Notes under the pieces: generated by a model
Database searches by the model: none
Told to the model about the DNA's origin: nothing
Seen by the model: only the letters and a program-made list of their open reading frames with translations
DNA from: an uncultured Bacteroidales bacterium
Lineage (GTDB): Bacteria; Bacteroidota; Bacteroidia; Bacteroidales; WCHB1-69
Assembly (NCBI GenBank): GCA_905233625.1
Contig: CAJOFJ010000006.1
Location: 110,176 to 170,947 of the forward strand
DNA length: 60,772 nt
Reading direction: 5' to 3'
Program-made: the position numbers and the translations under genes
In this document: in pieces, positions 33,572 to 43,395 of the stretch
How positions within the stretch are numbered: the stretch's first letter is position 1
Layout of the letters: the number at the start of each line of letters is the position of its first letter

Positions 33572-34312
33572 TTATTCTGCGGGTTCGAAGTCAGATTTAC
33601 CTACGCCGCAGAGGGGGCATGACCAATCGTCCGGAATGTCTTCGAAAGCAGTACCGGGAGCGATACCGCTATCGGGATCACCTTTTTCAGGATCATACAC
33701 ATAACCACATACTGAGCAAACATATTTTTTCATAGCTGTTGAATTTTGATTGTTATTAATTTGATTTGGTTGATTATTCTGATTTTCAGTTGTTTCCATA
33801 GGTTTTGGTGCCCCATGGGGCGCATTGGCAGGGGCCACTCCCCTCTTCACCTCATGGTAATAGGCGTAGGTCAGCGGAGACTCATTCAGGGCCAAGGTTT
33901 TGGCATCCAGCACCTCACCAATGTACAAAATGTGACTGCCTACATCCATTTTCTGTGTCAGTTTGCACTCAAACCAGGCCAAGCAGTCCTCCGTCACAAT
34001 CGGTACACCCGTATTCTTGCCATAAATACAGTCATATTTGGCAAATTTGACAATATCCCTGCCGCTTTGGAAACCAAAATTGCCCAACAGAGCCGGAGCA
34101 TATTCACGTTTCACCACCGACACCGAGAAATTTCCGTATTTTTCAATAAATTCGGCAGTATAATTATTCTTATTGCAAGCGATTGCCAGCTGTACAGGCT
34201 GAGAGGTCACCTGCACCGCCACCGTGGCGATAAAGGCGTTCTTCTCTTTTTCATTTCCGGAGGCGATAACGTACACCCCGTAAGTGAGTTTGTTTAGTGC
34301 GTTGATATCCAT
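33572..34312 (-). CDS. Flavoredoxin (flavin reductase) fused to rubredoxin
   Basis: 246 residues. Residues 1-155 are an FMN-binding split-barrel flavin reductase ([40 protein letters not shown]). A Gln/Asn-rich linker (~165-190) precedes a complete rubredoxin: [19 protein letters not shown] and [13 protein letters not shown], four Cys ligands. The rubredoxin part begins [11 protein letters not shown], keeping a Met that looks like the start of an ancestral free-standing gene. This is the high-molecular-weight rubredoxin arrangement that reduces flavodiiron proteins; FprA follows 37 bases downstream. Confidence 0.93.
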   Translation of the reverse strand: MDINALNKLTYGVYVIASGNEKEKNAFIATVAVQVTSQPVQLAIACNKNNYTAEFIEKYGNFSVSVVKREYAPALLGNFGFQSGRDIVKFAKYDCIYGKNTGVPIVTEDCLAWFECKLTQKMDVGSHILYIGEVLDAKTLALNESPLTYAYYHEVKRGVAPANAPHGAPKPMETTENQNNQPNQINNNQNSTAMKKYVCSVCGYVYDPEKGDPDSGIAPGTAFEDIPDDWSCPLCGVGKSDFEPAE

Positions 34313-34382
34313 AGTTTTTATGAAGGGTTGCGGTTCTACCGCAATTATTAATTTTCAGTTTTCAGTTTTCAACTTTCAGCTC

Positions 34383-35054
34383 TCAACTCCTTCCCCCTAC
34401 GACAACGACAATCTCCCCCTTCACTTCTCTATCCACAGGAAAATGGGCGATGGCATCGGCCAGGGTGCCACGGAAGTTCTCCTCGTGGATTTTGGTCAGC
34501 TCACGGGAAATCGAAATGGGAGTATCTTCTGCGAAAAAAGACTGCATCATCACCAGCGTTTTGGCCAGGCGGTGCGGCGACTCGTAAAAGACCACCGTCT
34601 CCTTCATTTCCGCCAAGCGGCGCAAAGTGCTCTCCTTGCCTTTTTTGTGGGGCAGGAATCCATTGAAATAAAAGCTATCGCACGGCAGTCCCGAGTTGAC
34701 CACCGCGGGAATCACTGCTGTGGCACCAGGCAGGCATTCCACCTCGATTCCCTCAGCGATACATTCACGCAGAAGCAGAAAGCCAGGATCCGAAATGCCA
34801 GGCGTGCCGGCATCGGAGACCAAAGCCACGCTTTGCGAGGTCTTGATTTGGGCGACAATCTGCTTCAGCTGCTGATGCTCATTATGAATATGATAGGCCA
34901 TGCATCGCTGATCTATCTCGTAATGTTTCAGCAGGTTCTTGGTGGTACGCGTGTCTTCACAAAGCACGAAATCCACCTCCCTCAAGACCTTTAAGGCCCT
35001 GAGGGTGATGTCTTCCATATTTCCTATCGGTGTCGGTACCAGAAAAAGCTTCAT
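34383..35054 (-). CDS. rsmI: 16S rRNA (cytidine(1402)-2'-O)-methyltransferase
   Basis: 223 residues. The tetrapyrrole-methylase fold signature PTPIGNMEDITLRALKVLRE opens the protein, followed by LCEDTRTTKNLLKHY and ALVSDAGTPGISDPGFLLLR. RsmI modifies C1402 in the ribosomal P site. The gene starts one base after the stop of the M49-like lipoprotein gene. Confidence 0.96.
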   Translation of the reverse strand: MKLFLVPTPIGNMEDITLRALKVLREVDFVLCEDTRTTKNLLKHYEIDQRCMAYHIHNEHQQLKQIVAQIKTSQSVALVSDAGTPGISDPGFLLLRECIAEGIEVECLPGATAVIPAVVNSGLPCDSFYFNGFLPHKKGKESTLRRLAEMKETVVFYESPHRLAKTLVMMQSFFAEDTPISISRELTKIHEENFRGTLADAIAHFPVDREVKGEIVVVVGGRS

Positions 35055-35055
35055 C

Positions 35056-36702
35056 TTAGCGGTTTAAAACGTCCCAACCCTGATTGTAGATAATGTCTCT
35101 CGGGATACCGGAATTATTGATTCTGTCCAGATCTTTCTGCAGTTCTTCGGAAACAGAAGCGTGCTCAGCTGTATATTTGCTAGCGAATTCATAGTCACCT
35201 TCGCCCTGGGTCTTCAGAATCAAAGCACCCCAGTTATAAATAGCGGATTTAGCCTTCTCAAAATCAATATGATAAGTGCCGTCGGCATTACGGGTGAAAG
35301 CGCCTTCATCCACAAAGAAGTTATAGCACATCATATTGGCCTTGCCATGAGCCTCACCGGCGCCGAAACGAACCGAACGCAAGAGACCAACAATGTAAGT
35401 CGTGATGGCATCTTCAGGAGTGATATTGGTGATTTCGCCCTTGTCAATCAAAGTGTTGACCAAGAACAGACCGAGGATGTCGGCTTTAGCCTCTTCCCAA
35501 GTAGATTTCTCGTTCTTCATGGCCTCGTCCACACTGCCCTTGCCATTGATGGTCTGCTTGATGCCCAAACCGTGAGCCACTTCGTGGAAAGTAACATTCC
35601 AGAAGAAAGCGTCAAATTTAAGATACTGCTGCTGAGCAGGTTCCATAATCAGTTCTCCGATAGGCATCATGATCTTGTCGAACTTGGCGTGCTGTGCGTT
35701 AGCCAATTGCAAACGACGGGCACCTTTCTGGGCTTGTACACGGTCGTCGTTGGGCAGGTTAATAGCGATGGTCTTGCTACCGGAATTGCAGTCACCGGCA
35801 TAATACACGACATTATAAACATTCATATCAGAAGATGTTCCTGGCACGAAAGTTTTGTATTTGTCATCACCTGGAAGTTGTTTCTGCAGTTCAGGCAACA
35901 TTGTCACGAATTTGGCCAGGTCGTTGCTCTTCTGATCATCCTTGATCAGCACGAAAGCCTCGTAAGAAGCCTTGCCTTCGCGCAACACATCGTCATAGTT
36001 CTCGATAGGACCAACCACGAAATCCAACTTGCTGTTCTTCATGTCCATCCAAACCATATCGCTGTTGAAATAATCATCGGTCTCGAATGCTTTCTTGCGT
36101 TCAATCAGATAATTCTTCAAACCTTCATCCTCGGCCAAAGCAATGGCTTTGTCCAACAATTCGCAAACCTTGGTCAGTTCTTCCTTGTATTCGTCCTTGT
36201 ACCAAACCACCTTTAAGGCGCCGTTCTCATCTCTGCGGAGAACAGTGTAAAGGCTGTTCTTATCAGGATTATCCAATGCCTCAAACTCTTCCAATGTCAT
36301 ATCTTCAGGATAGTACTGGCAACCCAGCGGTTTCTCGCCATAGCCTGGCACAAAGCTCTGGTTGCTGTTCAATCTTTCCCATGGACCATAGTTGATGGCC
36401 ACAAAATCACGAATCCAAGGATCCTGAATCGTATCGAGGATGGTCTTGTCGCCGAAAGTCTGTTTCCAGAACAAATCATCCATGATGTCAGCAATTTCGA
36501 TAAAAATCTGGACAATCTGTTTCTCGTTTTCTGTCAGATCAGACAAGTCGGCGGTCAAATCAACCGGAGCGAATTCTTCCACTTTCAACTGAATCTCGCT
36601 TTTGGTTTCCGTTTTTTCTTCTGTTTTTTTAGACTTACAAGAAGAAACCACCACAGACAGGCTGAGTACGCAGGTGGCAATGATAATCATAGTTTTTTTC
36701 AT
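35056..36702 (-). CDS. M49-like zinc peptidase lipoprotein
   Basis: 548 residues. Lipoprotein signal (TCVLSLSVVVSSC, Cys22) followed by an acidic region. The zinc centre is HEVAHGLG near residue 372 with the downstream EEAKADILGLFLVN (Glu ligand near 404), the pattern of the dipeptidyl-peptidase III superfamily members that carry HExxH rather than the HExxxH of classical DPP III. Relatives are often annotated as Zn-dependent hydrolases. Cell-surface or periplasmic peptide digestion is inferred. Cotranscribed with rsmI. Confidence 0.8.
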   Translation of the reverse strand: MKKTMIIIATCVLSLSVVVSSCKSKKTEEKTETKSEIQLKVEEFAPVDLTADLSDLTENEKQIVQIFIEIADIMDDLFWKQTFGDKTILDTIQDPWIRDFVAINYGPWERLNSNQSFVPGYGEKPLGCQYYPEDMTLEEFEALDNPDKNSLYTVLRRDENGALKVVWYKDEYKEELTKVCELLDKAIALAEDEGLKNYLIERKKAFETDDYFNSDMVWMDMKNSKLDFVVGPIENYDDVLREGKASYEAFVLIKDDQKSNDLAKFVTMLPELQKQLPGDDKYKTFVPGTSSDMNVYNVVYYAGDCNSGSKTIAINLPNDDRVQAQKGARRLQLANAQHAKFDKIMMPIGELIMEPAQQQYLKFDAFFWNVTFHEVAHGLGIKQTINGKGSVDEAMKNEKSTWEEAKADILGLFLVNTLIDKGEITNITPEDAITTYIVGLLRSVRFGAGEAHGKANMMCYNFFVDEGAFTRNADGTYHIDFEKAKSAIYNWGALILKTQGEGDYEFASKYTAEHASVSEELQKDLDRINNSGIPRDIIYNQGWDVLNR

Positions 36703-36714
36703 AATTGTATTTTT

Positions 36715-36893
36715 AGGTTTTAGGTTTCAGGGGTTATGGATTAGTGATTAGGGATTAGGGGATAGAGGTTAGAGTTTAGGGTTTAAGGTTTACGGTTTAG
36801 TGGTTGGAGTGGGGATTTTAAATTCCCCTTCTGTTAGAAGGGGTGGCCGAAGGCCGGGGTAGTATTCATTAACTAATTTGCTAATTAACTAAT
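36715..36893. repeat. Microrepeat spacer with GC-rich hairpin repeat copy 3 (inverted)
   Basis: First TTAGGG/TTTAGGGTTTA words, then at 36808-36865 the reverse complement of the ACTACCCCG repeat (stem CCCCTTCTGTTAGAAGGGG and GGCCGAAGGCC), then AACTAATTTGCTAATTAAC words. Confidence 0.75.
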
Positions 36894-37883
36894 TTACTTA
36901 GACATTTTCTTCTCCACCTTCTTTTCTTTTTTCCCGAAGACCGTGACATTGATATATTTCTTCGGGTTGGCTTTCAGGTCTTTCAGCAGTTCATCCAGAC
37001 TATGCAGTGAGTTTTCGAGATTGGTGTATAAAGTATCGTTAGTCACCAACTGACCGACAGTGCCTTCGCCTCTCTGCACCTTATCCACCACCAACTGCAC
37101 ATCGCTGATAGTTTTCTGCGCATCGTTAATCAGTTGAGTCACATTGGCTTTGGCCACCGAATCGGAGATTTTGTCCAAATTTGCCACAATTTCTTCCAGC
37201 TGCGGACTGGCATTCTGCAAGGTGGTACTGAAAGTTTCCAGATTTGTCACCAGCCTGCTCACCTTGGCTTTATTGCCCGACAGGATGTCATTCAGATTAG
37301 CTGTCGTCTGTTCCAGATTAGCCAGTGTGCTTTTCAAGTCGCCACCACCGGCATCGGGAGCCAGCACATCCTTCAGCGACAAGGCAATAGTATCGACGGA
37401 GGTCAGAATACTGGCCAACTGCGATTTAAGCTCATCAATACCGTCGGTCATCTGAGGCACCACAAAAGTGGCCATGGTATCTTTAGGCTGCAAATAAGCC
37501 GTTTCGTTTCCGAAGAGAATATTGACCACTGTACCACCCAGCAAGTCCTTGGGGGCCACTTGCACCTTCGAGTCCTTGGGAATATTCACCGGCTCGGTAA
37601 TCATCAACTCGGCACACAGACGCACGGGATTGTCGGACAGGATGGAAACCTTGGTCACCTGACCGATTTTGTAGCCATTGAGCATCACGGCATTACTTTC
37701 TTGCAAGCCGCCGGTATTCTCAAAGACCGCATAGTAATAGGTCTTCTTGCCGAAGGCAGAAACGCCCTTGAAAAAACAGGCGCCCAAATAGAAGATAACC
37801 ACCGCAGCGACGCAGAAAATACCAACTTTAAGTTTGCTTTTATTGTGAGCTGTATTGTCTTGTTTTATCTGTTCTTTTTCCAT
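36894..37883 (-). CDS. MlaD/MCE-domain lipid-transport protein
   Basis: 329 residues: one N-terminal membrane helix (VGIFCVAAVVIFYLGACFF), an MCE domain (YYYAVFENTGGLQESNAVML, GYKIGQVTKVSIL), then a long coiled-coil region (~150-290) and a basic C-terminus. MCE proteins shuttle lipids between membranes. The usual permease and ATPase genes (mlaE, mlaF) are not adjacent. Own promoter box at 37910-37917, divergent from nth. Confidence 0.88.
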   Translation of the reverse strand: MEKEQIKQDNTAHNKSKLKVGIFCVAAVVIFYLGACFFKGVSAFGKKTYYYAVFENTGGLQESNAVMLNGYKIGQVTKVSILSDNPVRLCAELMITEPVNIPKDSKVQVAPKDLLGGTVVNILFGNETAYLQPKDTMATFVVPQMTDGIDELKSQLASILTSVDTIALSLKDVLAPDAGGGDLKSTLANLEQTTANLNDILSGNKAKVSRLVTNLETFSTTLQNASPQLEEIVANLDKISDSVAKANVTQLINDAQKTISDVQLVVDKVQRGEGTVGQLVTNDTLYTNLENSLHSLDELLKDLKANPKKYINVTVFGKKEKKVEKKMSK

Positions 37884-37909
37884 TGTATATATGTAAAGGA
37901 TTTAGCTTG

Positions 37910-37917
37910 CAAAGTTA
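37910..37917 (-). promoter_or_regulatory. -7 promoter box for the MCE gene
   Basis: TAACTTTG on the minus strand, 27 bases from the ATG. Confidence 0.6.
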
Positions 37918-37959
37918 CAACTATTTATTTTATTGGCAAAACACAAACGCATTTTTTTG

Positions 37960-37967
37960 TACATTTG
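37960..37967 (+). promoter_or_regulatory. -7 promoter box for nth
   Basis: TACATTTG, 37 bases before the nth ATG; diverges from the MCE promoter 43 bases away. Confidence 0.6.
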
Positions 37968-38004
37968 CACAAAAAAATTTCTGAAGTCACTATACATCTG
38001 ATTT

Positions 38005-38646
38005 ATGAAGAAAAAAATACAGCAAAAATTTGATTCTCTGATTGCTTATTTTGAAGAACACATGCCTGTGGCGGAGCCCGAATTACAATACACCAACAGC
38101 TATGAACTGCTGGTGGCCGTAGTCCTTTCGGCACAATGCACCGACAAACGGGTCAACATGGTCACCCCGGCTCTCTTCCGGGCTTACCCCACCCCGTTTG
38201 AGCTTGCAAAAGCCTCAGTGGAAGACATTTATGAGCACATCAAATCGGTCTCTTATCCCAACAACAAGGCCAAGCATCTGAAAGGACTGGCAGAGGCATT
38301 GGTGGAGCGTTTCAACGGTGTGGTACCCGACAATATGGAGGAGTTGCAGACCCTGCCGGGGGTGGGACGCAAGACCGCCAATGTCATCCTGGCGGTCATC
38401 TTCGACAAACCCGCCTTTGCTGTAGATACGCACGTGTTCCGCGTGGCCAACCGCATAGGCATTGTAGAGAATGCCGACACCCCGCTGAAGGTAGAGTTGC
38501 AGCTTACCGAGGCCTTCCCCGACGAGGTCATCCCCAAGGCACACCACTGGCTCATCCTGCACGGCCGCTACGTGTGCCTCGCCCGCAAACCCAAGTGCGA
38601 AGAGTGCGGGTTGACGGGGATTTGCGAATATTTCAAGGGACGGTAA
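38005..38646 (+). CDS. nth: Endonuclease III
   Basis: 213 residues, usual length. Helix-hairpin-helix LPGVGRKTANVILAV carries the catalytic Lys; VDTHVFRVANRIG the catalytic Asp; C-terminal [4Fe-4S] ligands are spaced C-x6-C-x2-C-x5-C in CLARKPKCEECGLTGIC. It excises oxidised pyrimidines. Confidence 0.97.
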   Translation: MKKKIQQKFDSLIAYFEEHMPVAEPELQYTNSYELLVAVVLSAQCTDKRVNMVTPALFRAYPTPFELAKASVEDIYEHIKSVSYPNNKAKHLKGLAEALVERFNGVVPDNMEELQTLPGVGRKTANVILAVIFDKPAFAVDTHVFRVANRIGIVENADTPLKVELQLTEAFPDEVIPKAHHWLILHGRYVCLARKPKCEECGLTGICEYFKGR

Positions 38647-38649
38647 GAG

Positions 38650-38757
38650 AATGTGCCAATGTGCTAATATGCTAATGTGCCAATGAATTAGCAAATTAGT
38701 TAATTAGTTAATTAGCAAATTGAATTCAAAATTCAGAATTCAAAATTCAAAAAAAAA
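38650..38757. repeat. AT-rich microrepeat spacer
   Basis: GTGCCAATGTGCTAATATGC, TTAGCAAATTAGTTAATTAG and GAATTCAAAATTCAGAATTC words fill the gap between nth and the receptor gene. No -7 box is evident for the receptor gene. Confidence 0.7.
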
Positions 38758-38764
38758 CTAATTT

Positions 38765-41137
38765 ATGAGATTTTTCAAGTGGTTTTCATTCAAGGATTTG
38801 ACATTGTTGATATTTTTCCTGACGTTTTGGGCAGGGATGGCTGTGGCGCAAAATTGCGTCGTATCGGGGATTGTAACCGAAGAGAAAGGGGGCCCCATCC
38901 AGTATGCATCCGTGGTGGTAAGCCAGGGAGGGGAAAACATTGCCGGCACCCTCACCCAGGAAAACGGAGCGTTTTCTTTACAGGTCAAGGCTTCTGACTC
39001 GCTCTACACCTTGCAGGTATTTTTTGTGGGCTATACATCCAAATCACTGACATTCAGTGCTTCAAAGGAGAAAGTGCAACTACCGAACATCGTTTTAAGT
39101 CAAAACTCTCAGATGCTGGGCGAAGTAGCCGTAGAAGCCCAAGTCAACAGCAAGCGGAGCAGTGTGGAACGTACCAGCCTGAATCCGCAAGCCTATATGA
39201 CAGAAATGACCGGATCGGTGGCCGACATCCTGCGTTCCTCCGCAGCGGTGAACGTCAACCCGCAGGGACAGGTATCCATCCGCGGCAAAAAAAACGTGCT
39301 GCTCCTGCTGGACGGAGTACCCACCACCATAGAAGAACTGTCGGCACTGTCGAGCACCAACATCAAAAACATTGACATCATCACCAACCCCGATGCCAGC
39401 TATGACGCAGAAGGCACCGGTGGCATCATCAATATCATCAGCCAAAAAGAAAAAGGCAAAGGCTTCAGCGGACAGATCGCCGCCAACTACGGTTTCAACC
39501 ACTTTGTGAATGGCAACATCGCCCTGCATTATGTGACCAAAGGTTTTTCCTTGAATTTCAGCTATCAGACCAAATACGAAGACGACATCATAAAAGGCAA
39601 TCTATACCGAAAATTTGTGCAATCCGACAACAGTTTGGATCAAAAAGTTCGCTCCGCCAGAACCGTCTTCAACAACAACATCGCCATAGGTGCCACCTTC
39701 CACATCAATTCCAAAAACAAACTACAAGCAGACCTCCGGTTGAACATTCCCCGTCTCAACACAAAGCAAAATTTCGACAATCTGTATCATACAAATGGCA
39801 TCGAACAGCAGGAATACCGCAGCCGCAATGTATCGTGGAACCGCGAGAATATTGAAGGAGTGCTCTTTTACCAGCACATCATACAACCCAATAAGTTATC
39901 CTTCTCCATCCGCAGCTCCATTTCCAAGATCTGGGGTCATCGTCCCTCCTACTACTTTCTGAACGGCGATACCGTCAACAAATCCGTATCCGGAGGAAGT
40001 CCGTTGCTCACCGCCCATCAGTTGGATTTCAACATCAAGAAAAAATACGGAACCTGGGAAACGGGAGTAAAATTCTCCTATCGACAGAACAACATCTACC
40101 ATGATTTTTACAACTGGGAAAACCAGCAATGGAACTATTCCTCAACTTTCAGCAAAGACCTCGCCCACAGGGAGTTCATTCCCGCCGCCTACGTACAATT
40201 TTCCACCCCGAAAGGCAAAAAATTGTTCGGAAAAATCGGTGTCCGCATCGAATACTCACAAGTCAAACTCAGTAGCGAAAAAGAGAACATCAATCAAACC
40301 CAGCACAACCTTTTTATCGCACCCAGCCTGATGGGACAGTATAAAATCAACGAACAACACAGCATCTCCCTGGCATTTTCACGACGTATCAGCCGACCGA
40401 CTTATCCGCAGTTGAACCCGTACATGAGCATGCTCGACGCCAGTACTTTCGAACAAGGCAATCCCTATCTTCAGCCAGAAACATCTGACAATGTGGAATT
40501 TAATTATCTTCTCAATACTAAAATCGTCAATTTTTCCGCCAATCTGTATTTCAATTACACCCACAACTACATCACAGAAATCACCATACTGAAGGATAGT
40601 CTGCTGCTGCTGACTTACATCAACGGCTTGTCCGAGTTAAGAACCGGCTTAGACCTTCAGTTAGCGATACACCCCGCCAAGTGGGTTGATATCGACCTGA
40701 ATACCAACACCTATTATGTCAATGCCAAAGGCCAATATGAGCAAATAGACTTGGGCAACAAAGGATGGGTCAACAGCAGCCTTATCGAGCTCAATTTCAT
40801 GCCTATCAAAGGGATGAAAATCCAACTGCAATACAGTTTATCCACTCCTGAGTACTATCCGCAATTCACGATACCATTTGCCCATGCGATGAATATTGGC
40901 ATCAGCCAGAAATTTCTCAAAGGCAGTCTCACCGTCTCCGCCCTGCTGACCGATGTGTTCAACACCAACAATTGGGAAGTCCATTCTGACAACAGCGTTT
41001 ATATTCTGCGGAATGAAAGTCACAACAAAAGCCGCATGTTCTGGTTAGGCATCCGTTACAATTTCAACTCTTACAATGGCTCGAAGCTCATGAAGAAAGC
41101 CGAGGAGGACCGCAGCAAAGTGCATATTGGACAATAA
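38765..41137 (+). CDS. TonB-dependent outer-membrane receptor
   Basis: 790 residues. Signal sequence (FFLTFWAGMAVAQ), a carboxypeptidase-regulatory-like beta domain (VVSGIVTEEKGGPIQYASVV), a plug (VADILRSSAAVNVNPQGQVS, DIITNPDASYDAEGTGGIIN) and a long barrel with SLAFSRRISRPTYPQLNPY typical of the outer-membrane barrel family 3 receptors. No SusD-like gene follows, so it is not a standard polysaccharide locus. The ligand is unknown. Confidence 0.88.
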   Translation: MRFFKWFSFKDLTLLIFFLTFWAGMAVAQNCVVSGIVTEEKGGPIQYASVVVSQGGENIAGTLTQENGAFSLQVKASDSLYTLQVFFVGYTSKSLTFSASKEKVQLPNIVLSQNSQMLGEVAVEAQVNSKRSSVERTSLNPQAYMTEMTGSVADILRSSAAVNVNPQGQVSIRGKKNVLLLLDGVPTTIEELSALSSTNIKNIDIITNPDASYDAEGTGGIINIISQKEKGKGFSGQIAANYGFNHFVNGNIALHYVTKGFSLNFSYQTKYEDDIIKGNLYRKFVQSDNSLDQKVRSARTVFNNNIAIGATFHINSKNKLQADLRLNIPRLNTKQNFDNLYHTNGIEQQEYRSRNVSWNRENIEGVLFYQHIIQPNKLSFSIRSSISKIWGHRPSYYFLNGDTVNKSVSGGSPLLTAHQLDFNIKKKYGTWETGVKFSYRQNNIYHDFYNWENQQWNYSSTFSKDLAHREFIPAAYVQFSTPKGKKLFGKIGVRIEYSQVKLSSEKENINQTQHNLFIAPSLMGQYKINEQHSISLAFSRRISRPTYPQLNPYMSMLDASTFEQGNPYLQPETSDNVEFNYLLNTKIVNFSANLYFNYTHNYITEITILKDSLLLLTYINGLSELRTGLDLQLAIHPAKWVDIDLNTNTYYVNAKGQYEQIDLGNKGWVNSSLIELNFMPIKGMKIQLQYSLSTPEYYPQFTIPFAHAMNIGISQKFLKGSLTVSALLTDVFNTNNWEVHSDNSVYILRNESHNKSRMFWLGIRYNFNSYNGSKLMKKAEEDRSKVHIGQ

Positions 41138-41175
41138 AATTTCACTATACCTGTATAACGTACCATATTTTTATG

Positions 41176-41183
41176 TAACTTTG
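41176..41183 (+). promoter_or_regulatory. -7 promoter box for rocD
   Basis: TAACTTTG, 58 bases upstream of the ATG. Confidence 0.6.
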
Positions 41184-41241
41184 CAAGCTATTTTTTTGAC
41201 GAACTACACAAACATAATTTATAATCAAATTAAAACCAACT

Positions 41242-42471
41242 ATGGAAGTAGCAAAAATCACCTCTAGCCAGCAGGCTATGGACATGGAAGCCAGATACGG
41301 CGCCCATAACTATCATCCGCTTGGCGTAGTTATCGCCCGCGGCAAAGGTCCCTTCGTATGGGATGTTGAAGGCAAGAAATATTTCGATTTCCTGTCCGCT
41401 TATTCAGCAGTGAACCAAGGTCACTGCCACCCGAAAATCATCGAGGCTATGATCGACCAGGCACAGAAAGTGACCCTGACCTCACGTGCATTCTACAATG
41501 ACTGCCTCGGACCGTATGAAAAATATGTTACCGAGACTTTCGGCTACGACAAAGTGCTGCCCATGAACTCTGGTGCAGAAGCTGACGAAACAGCTTTGAA
41601 ACTTTGCCGCCGCTGGGGTTACGACAAGAAAGGTCTGCCCGAAAACCAGGCCAAGATCATCGTTTGCGAAGGCAACTTCCACGGTCGTACCATCACCATC
41701 GTTTCCTTGTCCATCGACCCCGATGCATACAAAGGATTCGGTCCCTTCACCCCTGGCTTCATCAAAATCCCTTACAACGATGTTGACGCTTTAGCCAAGG
41801 CTTTGGAAGATCCCATGGTTTGCGGTTTCCTCGTTGAACCTATCCAGGGCGAAGCCGGTGTTTACGTACCGGATGAAGGTTATTTGAAAAAATGCTATGA
41901 CCTCTGCAAGGCTCACAACGTATTGTTCATCGCTGACGAAGTTCAGACCGGTATCGCCCGTACAGGTAAGATGCTGTGCTGCGACCACGAAGGCGTCCGT
42001 CCCGACATCCTGATTTTGGGTAAGGCACTGTCTGGTGGTACCATGCCCGTGTCAGCAGTTTTGGCTGATGACGACATCATGCTGAACATCAAGCCCGGTG
42101 AGCACGGCTCAACCTTCGGTGGCAACCCTGTTGCCTGCCGTGTGGGTATCGCTGCTCTGGAAGTGGTGAAAGAAGAAAAACTGGCTGAACGCGCTGAATA
42201 CCTCGGCAAGATTTTCCGCGATGAAATGAGCAAGGTGAACAGCCCGATGATCCAGCAGGTTCGTGGTAAAGGTCTGTTGAACGCCATCATCATCCGCCCG
42301 ACCAACGGCAAAGAAGCTTGGGACGTTTGCGTGAAGATGAAAGAAATGGGCGTGCTGGCCAAACCGACCCACCAGCATATCATCCGCTTCGCTCCCCCAT
42401 TGGTTATCAGCGAGGAAGAACTGCGCGAAGCTATCGAAATCATCAAGAAAGCTATCCTTTCTTTCGAATAA
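41242..42471 (+). CDS. rocD: Ornithine aminotransferase
   Basis: 409 residues. Class III PLP aminotransferase: [20 protein letters not shown] (cofactor phosphate), [32 protein letters not shown] (Asp for the pyridine N) and the Schiff-base Lys in [19 protein letters not shown]. Overall pattern, including [18 protein letters not shown], is ornithine-oxo-acid transaminase. Monocistronic with promoter and terminator. Confidence 0.95.
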   Translation: MEVAKITSSQQAMDMEARYGAHNYHPLGVVIARGKGPFVWDVEGKKYFDFLSAYSAVNQGHCHPKIIEAMIDQAQKVTLTSRAFYNDCLGPYEKYVTETFGYDKVLPMNSGAEADETALKLCRRWGYDKKGLPENQAKIIVCEGNFHGRTITIVSLSIDPDAYKGFGPFTPGFIKIPYNDVDALAKALEDPMVCGFLVEPIQGEAGVYVPDEGYLKKCYDLCKAHNVLFIADEVQTGIARTGKMLCCDHEGVRPDILILGKALSGGTMPVSAVLADDDIMLNIKPGEHGSTFGGNPVACRVGIAALEVVKEEKLAERAEYLGKIFRDEMSKVNSPMIQQVRGKGLLNAIIIRPTNGKEAWDVCVKMKEMGVLAKPTHQHIIRFAPPLVISEEELREAIEIIKKAILSFE

Positions 42472-42485
42472 TTTCGAGACCAAGC

Positions 42486-42522
42486 AAAAAAAAAGACCCG
42501 CCAACGACGGGTCTTTTTTTTT
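42486..42522. terminator. Bidirectional terminator between rocD and the nitroreductase gene
   Basis: Stem GACCCG (42495-42500) and CGGGTC (42508-42513) with an A tract before and a long T tract after, so it serves both convergent genes. Confidence 0.9.
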
Positions 42523-42528
42523 ATTTTT

Positions 42529-43155
42529 TTACTTCACCCAATAAACCCAATTCTCTTTACGAGGCTTGGCTTCGGGATAGTCGCCATCGACATAACCAAG
42601 GATGCAGTTGCCAACACCAACATAGTCGCCTTCGATGCCAAGTTCAGACAGGATTTGTTTGCCTTCTTCGGATTCAAACACCTCTTTGGCACGGTGAATC
42701 CAGCAGGAGCCGAGGCCTTTGGCATGAGCGGCAAGCATCAGGTTGCCCATCACCAAGCTGCCATCCTCAACATGGGTGTGCACATTTTTGTCGGCCAACA
42801 CCACCAATACAACCGGAGCGCCATAGAAAGGATCGCTGTCATTACCCATCACCTGGGCATTGAGGCGGCTCATGCGGTCACGCATCTCGCGGTTGGTCAC
42901 CGCAATAATAATAGGACTTTGGCGGTTCATGCCTGTGGCGGCATACGTTCCCGCCTTGCAGATTTCTTCAATCACCTCCATAGGAGGCATTTCATCGGTG
43001 TACTGACGTATACTACGTCGGGTCAGTAAATCTTCCATAGTTGTGTTGATTTGGGGTTCTTCATTAACAGTTTCTGTGACAGTCTGTTCATTTTGACAAG
43101 AAACAGCCAGCAGCATCATGCCTGCGGCCAAAATAAAATTGTAGATCTTTTTCAT
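42529..43155 (-). CDS. Nitroreductase-family lipoprotein
   Basis: 208 residues from ATG 43155; an in-frame TTG at 43176 overlaps the promoter box. Lipoprotein signal IYNFILAAGMMLLAVSC, then an FMN nitroreductase domain: LLTRRSIRQYTDEMPPMEVI, GAPVVLVVLADKN, LGSCWIHRAKEVFESEEGKQ, and GYVDGDYPEAKPRKENWVYW. A membrane-anchored flavin reductase of unknown substrate; the lipid anchor is unusual but known in Bacteroidota. Confidence 0.88.
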   Translation of the reverse strand: MKKIYNFILAAGMMLLAVSCQNEQTVTETVNEEPQINTTMEDLLTRRSIRQYTDEMPPMEVIEEICKAGTYAATGMNRQSPIIIAVTNREMRDRMSRLNAQVMGNDSDPFYGAPVVLVVLADKNVHTHVEDGSLVMGNLMLAAHAKGLGSCWIHRAKEVFESEEGKQILSELGIEGDYVGVGNCILGYVDGDYPEAKPRKENWVYWVK

Positions 43156-43173
43156 TTTAATTTTTTTTTGCTG

Positions 43174-43181
43174 CAAAAATA
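43174..43181 (-). promoter_or_regulatory. -7 promoter box for the nitroreductase gene
   Basis: TATTTTTG on the minus strand. Confidence 0.6.
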
Positions 43182-43194
43182 CAAAAAATAATTA

Positions 43195-43278
43195 GCAAAT
43201 TATTTTAGGGAATAGGAATTAGTGGATAGGGGTTAGTATTGAACTTTGAATTCTGAACTTTGAATTCTGAATTTTTCA
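43195..43278. repeat. AT-rich microrepeat spacer
   Basis: GGGGTTAGTATTGAACTTTG and GAATTCTGAACTTTGAATTC words between two divergent genes. Confidence 0.6.
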
Positions 43279-43338
43279 ATCGACACTTTGCTCACAAGAG
43301 AAAATACGAAAACATGTGCGGTATACTATTTTTTTATG

Positions 43339-43346
43339 TATATTTG
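43339..43346 (+). promoter_or_regulatory. -7 promoter box for leuS
   Basis: TATATTTG, 49 bases before the ATG. Confidence 0.6.
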
Positions 43347-43395
43347 CTATTTTAAATCAGATTAGAATTAAAAATAATCAAAATATTGATATAGA

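Noticed and set aside
42318-42863. 181-residue plus-strand frame spanning rocD end and the nitroreductase gene
   Set aside because: Crosses a strong terminator and is a shadow of two well supported genes.
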